Source: JAUVPB01 sp965223695
GTDB taxonomy: Bacteria; Actinomycetota; Thermoleophilia; Gaiellales; Gaiellaceae
Direction: 5' to 3'
DNA: 64,000 nucleotides
NCBI GenBank assembly: GCA_965223695.1
Contig: CBDCXJ010000044.1
Span: 1 to 64,000, forward strand
Shown: in pieces, positions 1 to 6,515 of the stretch
How positions within the stretch are numbered: position 1 is the stretch's first letter
Layout of the letters: every line of letters starts with the position of its first letter
The notes under the pieces: generated by a model
Told to the model about the DNA's origin: nothing
The model's input: only the letters and a program-made list of their open reading frames with translations
Databases searched by the model: none
Made by a program: the position numbers and the translations under genes

Positions 1-229
1 AACGCTGCGCGGCACTGTCTATCCCAGGGGCTTGTTTGTGATCTTTGCAACTTTTGTTGGTAAGGGTGTCCGCGGTCAACCCGGCCGCCTACCGCAATAC
101 AGGTGAGCTGACGCTTCGCTAGATCGGCGGCCCAGACACGGTCGGGGTGCTGCTCCCTGGGGCCCCACCGGCCACGTCAGCCAAGGACGGCACCCTCCGG
201 GTACCGCTGCCCCGCTCAGGGCAGCCCAT
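1..229. other. Left-edge region without a recognisable gene
   Basis: No reading frame here resembles a known protein on either strand. It ends at the left target duplication of the IS256 element. A small inverted repeat at 207-224 (CTGCCC, six-base loop, GGGCAG) lies directly before the insertion point and could be an old terminator. The segment is probably intergenic or mobile-element debris. Confidence 0.4.
222..229. repeat. Left 8-bp target-site duplication of the IS256 element
   Basis: The octamer CAGCCCAT here is repeated exactly at 1704-1711, directly outside the two ends of the insertion sequence. IS256-family elements usually make 8-9 bp duplications, so this marks a direct insertion rather than a rearranged copy. 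Confidence 0.85.
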
Positions 230-1703
230 GAGGATGTCCCGGTGGCCGTGGATTTTCGTGGCGGCGGTCCCGGGTTTGGTGGTTAGGCGGTGAGGAGGAT
301 AGCGGGCTCCTCGTTCGCAGTCGGGACGGTGGGCTGATCGAGTTCGTGCTCGATCGCGATGACGAGTTTGGCGAGGTCGTGGTAGCCGATGATCCGACGG
401 AATTGGTGTTCGGCTTCGAGCATCCCGGCCGCTGTCGGGCGCAGGCACATCTCGCCGGATTGCCAGCGCTTGGTGTTGCGGCTGGTGCGCCGGCAGATCT
501 CGATCATCGACTCGCACGGGTTCGTGCTCTCGAGGGTGCGCTTCAGGTTGCCGCGGATCCCGAGCCGGGTGAGGGTGAGTGTCTCGTCGAGGCCTTCGCG
601 CAGCGAGGCTGCGGCGCCGGGACGCGACCGCTCGAGTTCCGTGGCGAGCGCGTGTAACTCGCTGCGCGCTCGCTCGTGGTCGTGCTCGGCCCAGGCCTGG
701 CGGAGCCGACGTTTGATCGGAGGCCGGTCGCGCTCCGGGAGATGCTCGAGCACGTTTCGTTCCTTGTGGCGGAGACAGCGCTGGACGGGCGCGTCCTGGC
801 CGAAGACATCGCGGATCGCTTTGCGCAGCGCCTTGGAGCCGTCGATCACAAACAGGATGCCCTGCTCGGTGTCGAGCCCACGCTCGACCAGATCGGAGAG
901 CAGCGCCCTCGCCACGGTCGCGTTCTCGCTCGAGCCCTCCCACAGCCCCAGCGGGATCTTGACGCCCTCGGTGGTGATCCCGAGCGCGACGATGTTCGTG
1001 CGCCCTTTCAGCTCGATCCCGTCGAGCATCATCACCGCCAGCCTGACGTCGTCGAGGCGGCGGCTCATCAGCTCCTCAAGCGCCACGCGGGTGCGCTCAA
1101 CGAACGCCCGCGACACCGACGACTTCGACGTCGAGCGCGCCTTGGTCTCGACGCCAGTGCCGACCGGCTCCTGCGTTCGCGCGTAGCGGCGCGTCGAGAC
1201 GCCGGCAAGCATCCGCTCCAACACGACCCGCGAGAGCAGATCACGATCGGCGAAATGCTCGTACGTCGCCAGCCTGACCTCGCGTGATCCGTCCGCTGTG
1301 CGAACACGCGGCCGCTCAACCTGGACGCGCCGCCCGCCTAGCGTCACCTCCCCAGACTCGCGACCGTGACGGACCGCACTCCGGTCAAAGTCGTGCTTAC
1401 CCCTCGGGCCGACAACGTGTTCGACCTCCTCCTCCAACAGTTCACTCATCACGCCAAGCCCGACCCCGACCGACAGCGCGAGCAGTCCCTCCCTCGCTGC
1501 CCCGACCAACTGCCCCAGCGCCTCCTGAACGCGCTCCGGCAAAACGGCCTCATCCAGGGTCGCCTCAGCGACCGGTACGTTGCTCCCCACGGCGGTTCCT
1601 CCTTCGATCTTCGAGCGGATCGCTCGCCACGCTCCCAACCGGAACGGACGGGCACGGAGGGACCGCCGCCCCTACAAAGATCTACGAACTACGGGACAAC
1701 CCC
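230..1703 (-). mobile_element. Complete IS256-family insertion sequence
   Basis: A 1,474-bp element. The left end (from 230, GAGGATGTCCCGG) and the reverse complement of the right end (from 1703, GGGGTTGTCCCGT) form imperfect terminal inverted repeats. Similarity continues inward through a shared GGCGGCGGTCCC-type block near 260-271 and 1659-1670. An exact 8-bp direct repeat flanks both ends. One intact transposase gene occupies most of the length. Length, end structure and duplication size all fit the IS256/mutator group. The intact gene and exact duplication suggest a fairly recent insertion that may still be active. Confidence 0.88.
283..1590 (-). CDS. IS256-family (mutator-type) transposase
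   Basis: This DDE transposase cuts and joins the ends of the surrounding element. The GTG start at 1590 is chosen because AAGGAGG lies 7 nt upstream; an in-frame start at 1638 has no such site. The 435-residue product has the family's usual size. Visible catalytic-core blocks are MLDGIELKG (first Asp), FVIDGSKALRKAI (second Asp, typical of IS256) and LESTNPCESMIE near the C-terminus (Glu). The intervening CLRHKERNVLEHLP block is also diagnostic. There is no frameshift. The gene lies within recognisable inverted repeats, so the element looks autonomous. The host gene it interrupted cannot be recognised. Confidence 0.93.
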   Translation of the reverse strand: MGSNVPVAEATLDEAVLPERVQEALGQLVGAAREGLLALSVGVGLGVMSELLEEEVEHVVGPRGKHDFDRSAVRHGRESGEVTLGGRRVQVERPRVRTADGSREVRLATYEHFADRDLLSRVVLERMLAGVSTRRYARTQEPVGTGVETKARSTSKSSVSRAFVERTRVALEELMSRRLDDVRLAVMMLDGIELKGRTNIVALGITTEGVKIPLGLWEGSSENATVARALLSDLVERGLDTEQGILFVIDGSKALRKAIRDVFGQDAPVQRCLRHKERNVLEHLPERDRPPIKRRLRQAWAEHDHERARSELHALATELERSRPGAAASLREGLDETLTLTRLGIRGNLKRTLESTNPCESMIEICRRTSRNTKRWQSGEMCLRPTAAGMLEAEHQFRRIIGYHDLAKLVIAIEHELDQPTVPTANEEPAILLTA

Positions 1704-1711
1704 CAGCCCAT
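1704..1711. repeat. Right 8-bp target-site duplication of the IS256 element
   Basis: This is the second exact copy of CAGCCCAT (first at 222-229), directly adjoining the right end of the element. The following 1712-1850 holds no gene; it contains a short hairpin CCAGCC/GGCTGG near 1819-1834, just upstream of the helix-turn-helix fragment. Confidence 0.85.
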
Positions 1712-1850
1712 CTGAGAGCCCACCCAACCAACCACACACTCACGCCCCTCGCCTCTAGCGTGGCAACACACGCAACCCCGACAGCACAACAAGACAAGCG
1801 CATACTCGAAAGACCATGCCAGCCGGTGGGCTGGCTACCTTGAGTTGGTG

Positions 1851-2040
1851 ATGGTTGGGCGTCCGAGCAAGCTGACCCCGGAGCGTGCCCAGGCGATCGC
1901 GCTTGCTGTCAGCGAGGGCCACTACCTGCAGCACGCGGCAGCGGCCGCGGGTGTTGCCCGCTCGACCGTGCACAACTGGCTGGCCCGGGGCCAGAAGGCC
2001 CGCGAGCGACTCGACGGGGGCGGCGAGCCCCAACCCGGAC
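1851..2040 (+). pseudogene. N-terminal fragment of a helix-turn-helix (terminase-small-subunit-like) protein
   Basis: The ATG at 1851 opens with MVGRPSKLTPE and continues through a homeodomain-like helix-turn-helix (HAAAAAGVARSTVHNWLARG). This pattern is common in phage terminase small subunits and DNA-binding proteins of mobile elements. After about 60 residues the frame passes into sequence that is antisense to an ornithine cyclodeaminase fragment and stops at 2069. Proteins of this kind normally continue for another 60-100 residues, so the gene has lost its 3' part at a deletion or recombination junction near 2035-2041. A function as a free HTH domain is unlikely but cannot be excluded. 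Confidence 0.6.
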
Positions 2041-2376
2041 GAGCGGCTCCAGCTCGGTGGAGCCCATGATCTCGAGGTGCGGGTACTTCGGCCGCTCGCT
2101 GGCGAGGAAACGGTCGAGCGACTCCTGCGTACGGCTCCAGATCCGCACCTCGTCCCAGTCGAACACGGCGTCGCAGGTCGCCAGCGTGCCCTGCCCCACA
2201 CTGCCCGTGCCGGCGGTCGTCAGTACCTTCGAGTCCGGGCGGGCGAGCCACTTGGCCGACACCGCCGCCGCCGCACCCGTGCGCATCAGGGTGTGGAACG
2301 AGCCGTCGCAGATCGCGAGCGGGAATCCTGTCTCCGGGTGAGTGTAGATGAGGATCGAGAAGACGGCGGGCAGCTC
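2041..2376 (-). pseudogene. Ornithine cyclodeaminase / mu-crystallin family fragment
   Basis: About 112 residues of the central NAD-binding part are recognisable: LPAVFSILIYTHPETGFPL, ICDGSFHTLMRTGAAAAVSAK and the glycine-rich TTAGTGSVGQGT, followed by a Rossmann segment ending at about ELEPLV. The N-terminal third and the C-terminal half of the roughly 320-residue family are missing. The sequence is cut at 2041 by the helix-turn-helix fragment. Upstream of 2376 the open frame continues to 2580 (start KEGPHDKLKEHALRPLRALF) but does not resemble the family. The 2377-2560 segment is therefore of unknown origin. The remnant cannot encode a functional deaminase. Confidence 0.75.
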
Positions 2377-2560
2377 GTACTCGGTCTGGGTCTGAGGTTC
2401 AGCCGAGGTGGTCTCGACCGTCTGTCGCGTGTTCTCTTTCCCGTCACGAGCCGGCGTCGGGGTGTCGGCGAGTGGGAGGCCCACAGCCCGCGCTATGAGC
2501 GACTGCCCATCCTGCTGAAACAGCGCCCGCAGGGGTCGGAGGGCGTGTTCCTTCAGCTTG

Positions 2561-3365
2561 TCATGCGGGCCCTCCTTCAAGAGCAGTCCGAACAGCGCGC
2601 AAGGCGACCCGCCCGGCGGCGCGAAGCTTCCAGGTCTTGAGCCGATTCGCCGCGTCGCACGGCTGGTGCCAGCAGGCAGAGTCGAAGCGGTACTGGAGCC
2701 ACGTGGCGGGAATGCCAGCCTGTGTTCTGGGTTGACGAGCTGTTCGCGCTCGGCTCGATGCCGCGGACGGCGAGCCGACCACCAACGCCGACCATGTCGA
2801 GCGAGAGCGCGAAGCGCACGCGCGCCTTCACCTGAGGTGCAAGCGCCCGCGCCAGCCGGGCCGAGCCGAGATGGATCGACGAGCCCGTGTCGCGGCGCTC
2901 CTCTGCCCCGACGGCCGCCAGCAACAGTCCACGTTGCTTCTTCAGCGCACGCGCGAGTTCCATCAGGACAGCGACACCTGAAGCGTTGTCGTTGGCAGCG
3001 TCGGTTCCGCTGACACCGTCGAGGTGGGCGACCACGATGATGCGGAGCGGGCCGGGCGAGCGTGCAACGACGTTGAGCGAGCGGCCGCCCCGCGGCAGGG
3101 GAACGGCCTGCTTGCGTACGCGGTAGCCGAGCTCGGCGAACGCGTCCGCGACGATCTGGCCGGCCGCGCGCTCGGTCGCCGAGCCGGCGACCCGCGGGCC
3201 GAGCTCGGCGATCTGGGTTGCGAAGGCCTTCGCCCGCTTCCCCGAGATCGCCGCGTGCGCACTGTGCGTGCCGACGCCGCCAAACAGGGCCGCGCCCAAG
3301 GCGGCCACGACAGCCGCGAGCGCGGCACGAACGGTTCGTCGAGGCGACGTCACCCTCAGGAGCAT
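2561..3365 (-). pseudogene. Exported M28-family zinc peptidase, broken by internal deletion and frameshift
   Basis: The start at 3365 gives a signal peptide (basic TSPRRTVR, then an Ala/Val/Leu-rich core ending near THSAHA). A co-catalytic zinc peptidase domain follows, with the ligand blocks VVAHLDGVSGTD, NDNASG, AVGAEE and LSLDMVG. After RGIEPSANS, near 2720-2750, the normal C-terminus is found only in another minus-strand frame (AGIPATWLQYRFD, CWHQPCD, stop at 2561). Some 25-40 residues that should carry the last zinc-binding His (the SDH motif) are absent. Both the frame change and the missing ligand argue for inactivation. The gene diverges from the metal transporter across a short palindrome. 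Confidence 0.78.
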
Positions 3366-3372
3366 GCCGAAT

Positions 3373-3390
3373 AATGCCGTTGCGGGCATT
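3373..3390. promoter_or_regulatory. Palindrome between divergent peptidase and CDF exporter genes
   Basis: AATGCC, a six-base spacer and GGCATT form a perfect dyad directly upstream of the transporter start (3392) and the peptidase start (3365). Its position and symmetry suit a repressor operator, for instance for a metal-sensing regulator, but none is encoded nearby. If translation instead starts at the in-frame ATG at 3374, the dyad would lie within the coding region. Confidence 0.35.
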
Positions 3391-3391
3391 G

Positions 3392-4330
3392 ATGGGCCAT
3401 AGCCACGATCATCACCGCACCGAGAATCGCCGCGCACTGCGCTGGGCGCTCGCCGTGACCGCGACCTACACGGTCGTCGAGGTCGTTGGCGGGATCCTCA
3501 CCGGCAGCCTTGCGCTCCTCGCCGACGCTGCGCACATGCTCTCGGACAATGTCTCGCTCGGGCTCGCCCTCTTTGCGATCTGGCTGGCGAGCAAGCCGGC
3601 CACGCCGGACAAGAGCTTCGGGTACCGACGCGCCGAGATCCTCGCGGCGCTCGCCAACGGCGTCACGCTCGTGGCCCTCTCGATCTGGATCTTCGTCGAG
3701 GCGGGCCGGCGCTTCAGCAACCCGGCGGACGTGCTGGGCGGGTGGATGCTCGCCATCGCCGTCGTCGGGCTCTTCGTCAACGTCGGCGCCGTGCTCATCC
3801 TCTCGCGCGGCCGAACCCACAGCCTGAACGTCGAGGCCGCGTTTCGCCACGTGCTCGCCGATCTGTTCGGCTCGCTCGGCGTGATCGCCGCGGGGGTCGT
3901 GATCGTGACGACCGGCTGGCAGCGCGCGGACCCGACCGCCAGCGTGATCATCGGGCTGCTCGTGCTCGCGAGCTCATGGACGATCCTGAGAGACGCGACG
4001 CGGATCCTGCTCGAGGCGGCACCCGCGGGTCTCGATGTCGCCGAGATCGGCAACCGCCTGAGCAGCCATCCGGGAGTCCGCAGCGTCCACGATCTCCACG
4101 TGTGGACGATTACCTCGGGGTTTCCCGCCCTCTCAGCGCACGTGCTCGTCGCCGCGCGCGAGGACTGCCACCAGCGGCGTGCCGAGCTCGAAGCTTTGCT
4201 GCACGAGGAGTTCGGAATCGATCACACGACGCTCCAGGTCGATCACGCGCGGGCCGACGTGATCGAGGTTGGCGCCGTGCGCGGCGCCGGCGAGAACCCA
4301 TCGGGATGCACCCGCACAGGCCGAGACTGA
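3392..4330 (+). CDS. Cation diffusion facilitator (CDF) metal exporter, CzcD/ZitB type
   Basis: This inner-membrane antiporter is expected to export Zn2+ or a similar divalent cation in exchange for protons. The ATG at 3392 gives the His-rich start MGHSHDHH; another in-frame ATG lies at 3374. The 312-residue product has six predicted membrane segments. The two transport-site motifs are intact: HMLSD in TM2 (within LLADAAHMLSDNVSLGL) and HVLAD in TM5 (RHVLADLFGSLG). The cytoplasmic C-terminal domain carries HPGVRSVHDLHVWTITSG and HTTLQVDH, both typical of the zinc-exporting subgroup. The gene stands alone between a broken peptidase and a convergent SDR gene 4 bp away. Confidence 0.93.
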   Translation: MGHSHDHHRTENRRALRWALAVTATYTVVEVVGGILTGSLALLADAAHMLSDNVSLGLALFAIWLASKPATPDKSFGYRRAEILAALANGVTLVALSIWIFVEAGRRFSNPADVLGGWMLAIAVVGLFVNVGAVLILSRGRTHSLNVEAAFRHVLADLFGSLGVIAAGVVIVTTGWQRADPTASVIIGLLVLASSWTILRDATRILLEAAPAGLDVAEIGNRLSSHPGVRSVHDLHVWTITSGFPALSAHVLVAAREDCHQRRAELEALLHEEFGIDHTTLQVDHARADVIEVGAVRGAGENPSGCTRTGRD

Positions 4331-4334
4331 CACG

Positions 4335-5201
4335 CTAGCCCGAGCGCGTGCCGCGATCCGGCGAGCGCAGAGTGACACCGCCGTCGACGATCAGTGTCTG
4401 GCCGGTGATCCAGGCCGCACGCTCCGAGGCGAGGAAGACGACCGCGTTGCCGACATCCCAGCCGGTGCCTTCGTGGTCGATCAGACCCGCACTTCGGCGC
4501 GCCTGCCGCTGCTCGTCGTCCATGCCCCAGGCCTCCACCATCGGCGTGTATGCGGGCCCGGGTGCGACCGCGTTGACGCGGATGCCGTCGGGGCCGTGGT
4601 CGAAAGCCATCGCCCGCGTCAACGAGATGACTGCCCCCTTCGAGGTCGTGTAGGCGGTCAAGCCACGCGGGCGCAGGGCGGCGATCGACGCGACGTTGAC
4701 GATGGCCCCTCCCCCGCTCTCGCGGATTGCGGGGACAGCGTGCTTCGAGACGAGCACCATCGAGGTGACATTCGTCGTCATAACGCGCTCCCAGCTCTCG
4801 CGCGTCTGCTCGACGACCGAGCCCTGGCTCCCTATCCCGACGTTGTTGTCGAGGATGTCGACACGGCCCCAGCGCTCGAGTGCCGCCGCGACCAGGCCTG
4901 CGCACTCCTCGTCGCTGGTCACGTCGGCGACGTAGGGGGCGACCTCGCCGGCGGGCGCCGACGTGGACGGGCCGGCGCCAGCATCGGCGGCGAACCGGGC
5001 GGTCTCCTCGGCGGCCGACAGCTCGAGGTCGACGGCGAGCACGTTCGCGCCCGCCCGCGCCAGCAGAATCGTTGCGGCGCGTCCGTTGCCGATGCCGTCA
5101 GATCGGCTGCCCGCGCCCGTGACGATCGCGACCTTGCCTGAGAGGCCGAGATCGAACGGATCGTCGACGTCGCGAGACGCTGCTTCAGGCGGGCCCTGCA
5201 C
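4335..5201 (-). CDS. SDR-family NAD(P)-dependent oxidoreductase
   Basis: A classical short-chain dehydrogenase of 288 residues starting at GTG 5201. The Rossmann fold opens with VAIVTGAGSRSDGIGNG. This is the stretched Gly motif seen in some SDRs, with extra residues inside TGxxxGIG. The structural NNAG motif reads NNVG, and the catalytic Ser and YxxxK are present in VNVASIAALRPRG and AYTTSKGA. PGPAYTPMVEAWG and GQTLIVDGG complete the family pattern. The substrate is unknown. It is transcribed divergently from the molybdenum hydroxylase operon across 44 bp, so it may act on the same compound. Confidence 0.88.
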   Translation of the reverse strand: MQGPPEAASRDVDDPFDLGLSGKVAIVTGAGSRSDGIGNGRAATILLARAGANVLAVDLELSAAEETARFAADAGAGPSTSAPAGEVAPYVADVTSDEECAGLVAAALERWGRVDILDNNVGIGSQGSVVEQTRESWERVMTTNVTSMVLVSKHAVPAIRESGGGAIVNVASIAALRPRGLTAYTTSKGAVISLTRAMAFDHGPDGIRVNAVAPGPAYTPMVEAWGMDDEQRQARRSAGLIDHEGTGWDVGNAVVFLASERAAWITGQTLIVDGGVTLRSPDRGTRSG

Positions 5202-5230
5202 GGGAGCCGATGGTAGGACATCGCTCGCCC

Positions 5231-5236
5231 TAAGAT
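5231..5236 (+). promoter_or_regulatory. Putative -10 element for a leaderless hydroxylase operon
   Basis: TAAGAT lies 9 nt before the GTG start at 5246, with no purine-rich ribosome site between. The arrangement matches leaderless actinobacterial promoters, where transcription begins at the start codon. Comparable hexamers precede four other GTG starts in this window. Confidence 0.4.
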
Positions 5237-5245
5237 GCGCTCCCT

Positions 5246-6040
5246 GTGGAGGTGCTCACGCCAGGCTCGCTCGACGAGGCGCTCGCGCTGAAGTCAGAGC
5301 ACCCAGAGGCCGTGCTCATTCAGGGCGGCACGGACGTCATGGTCGACCTGAACTTCGACCGCGCCCGCCCCGAAACGATCGTGAACCTCAACGGCGTGAC
5401 CGAGCTACGCGGTTGGCGGCGCGCGAACGGCACGGTCTGGCTCGGTGCCGGCCTCACGTACACCGAGGCGATGGCAGGCGAGCTCGCCGAGCTCATGCCG
5501 GCGCTGGCAGAGGCGTCGCGAACGGTCGGCTCGCCGCCGATCCGCAATCGTGGGACGATCGGCGGCAACCTCGGCACCGCATCGCCCGCGGGGGATGCGC
5601 TGCCGCCGCTCCTGACCGAGGGTGCCGAGATCGAGGTCGCCAGCGCGAGCGCGCGTCGATCGCTGCCGCTGAGCGAGTTCCTGATAGGCCCGAAGGAGAA
5701 CGCCCTCGCTGCCGACGAGCTGATCGTCGGCGTGCGCCTTACGCCCAGCCGCCAACCCCAGACCTTCATGAAGATCGGCCCGCGCAACGCAATGGTGATC
5801 GCAATCTGCTCGCTCGCGCTCGTCGCCGATCGCGAGCGGGGCGAGCTCCGCGCGGCCTTCGGCTCGGCCGGCCCGGTCGCCGGCCTCGTCAGCGCGCCGC
5901 TCGCGGACCGCGACTCATTCGCCAAGACCGTGGCTGACGCCGCGAGCCCCATCGACGACGTGCGTGGCAGCGCGGCCTACCGGCGGCACGCCCTTCGGGT
6001 CCTCACTGAGCGCGCACTCGAGCGGTGCCTGGATGGCTGA
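5246..6040 (+). CDS. Molybdenum hydroxylase, FAD-binding medium subunit (CoxM/XdhB-like)
   Basis: This subunit passes electrons from the iron-sulphur protein to its FAD in xanthine dehydrogenase/CO dehydrogenase-type hydroxylases. The 264-residue protein carries the FAD-binding blocks ILIQGGTDVMVDL-like (near residues 24-36) and PIRNRGTIGGNLGTASPAGD (near residues 93-112). Both motifs contact the flavin in this family. The C-terminal CO_deh_flav_C domain follows (FMKIGPRNAMVIA). The GTG start is supported by the upstream TAAGAT. Its stop overlaps the start of the iron-sulphur subunit by 8 bp, so the genes are translationally coupled. The substrate is probably an N-heterocycle or an aldehyde. 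Confidence 0.92.
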   Translation: MEVLTPGSLDEALALKSEHPEAVLIQGGTDVMVDLNFDRARPETIVNLNGVTELRGWRRANGTVWLGAGLTYTEAMAGELAELMPALAEASRTVGSPPIRNRGTIGGNLGTASPAGDALPPLLTEGAEIEVASASARRSLPLSEFLIGPKENALAADELIVGVRLTPSRQPQTFMKIGPRNAMVIAICSLALVADRERGELRAAFGSAGPVAGLVSAPLADRDSFAKTVADAASPIDDVRGSAAYRRHALRVLTERALERCLDG

Positions 6041-6515
6041 CGTGAGCGAGGGCCGCATGCAGCTCGCGTTGACCGTCAACGGCGAACAGCGTGATGCCAC
6101 GATCTGGCCGGGCGAGAGCCTGCTCGTCACCTTGCGCGATCGCCTTGGCTTGCCGGGTTCGAAGAACGCCTGCGAGCAGGGTGAGTGCGGCTCCTGCGCG
6201 GTCATGCTCGACGGCGAGCTTGTCTGCTCGTGCCTGGTGCTCGCCGCGCAGGCCGCTGGCCGCACGATTGTGACCGTCGAAGGCCTCGGCACGGACGACG
6301 AGCTCCACCCCGTCCAGGAGGCGTACGTCGAGGCGGGCGCCGTCCAGTGCGGCTTCTGCACGCCCGGCCTCGTGGTCGCGACGGCTGATCTACTCGAGCG
6401 TGATAGCGCACCGAGCGACGACACGATCCGCGAGGCGCTCGCCGGCAACCTCTGCCGCTGCACGGGCTACACGAAGATCATCGACGCGGTCAAGCTGGCC
6501 GCGGAGCGCACGTGA
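6033..6515 (+). CDS. Molybdenum hydroxylase, [2Fe-2S] small subunit (CoxS/XdhC-like)
   Basis: The 160-residue protein has the two-domain layout of the family. The N-terminal plant-type ferredoxin domain binds one [2Fe-2S] cluster through CEQGECGSC and a later Cys in DGELVCSC. The C-terminal helical domain binds the second cluster through CGFCTPG and CRCTGY. All eight cysteines are present. The ATG at 6033 overlaps the preceding stop, and its own stop overlaps the next start as GTGA. It relays electrons from the molybdopterin centre to the FAD subunit. Confidence 0.95.
   Translation: MADVSEGRMQLALTVNGEQRDATIWPGESLLVTLRDRLGLPGSKNACEQGECGSCAVMLDGELVCSCLVLAAQAAGRTIVTVEGLGTDDELHPVQEAYVEAGAVQCGFCTPGLVVATADLLERDSAPSDDTIREALAGNLCRCTGYTKIIDAVKLAAERT

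Noticed and set aside
119..943. 274-codon minus-strand frame overlapping the IS256 transposase
   Set aside because: It runs out of phase within the transposase gene and across the element's left end, so it cannot be a native gene.
1712..1760. Similarity of CACCCAACCAACC to the reverse complement of 16386-16398
   Set aside because: A short low-complexity CA-rich match in opposite orientation with no extension on either side; chance is likely.
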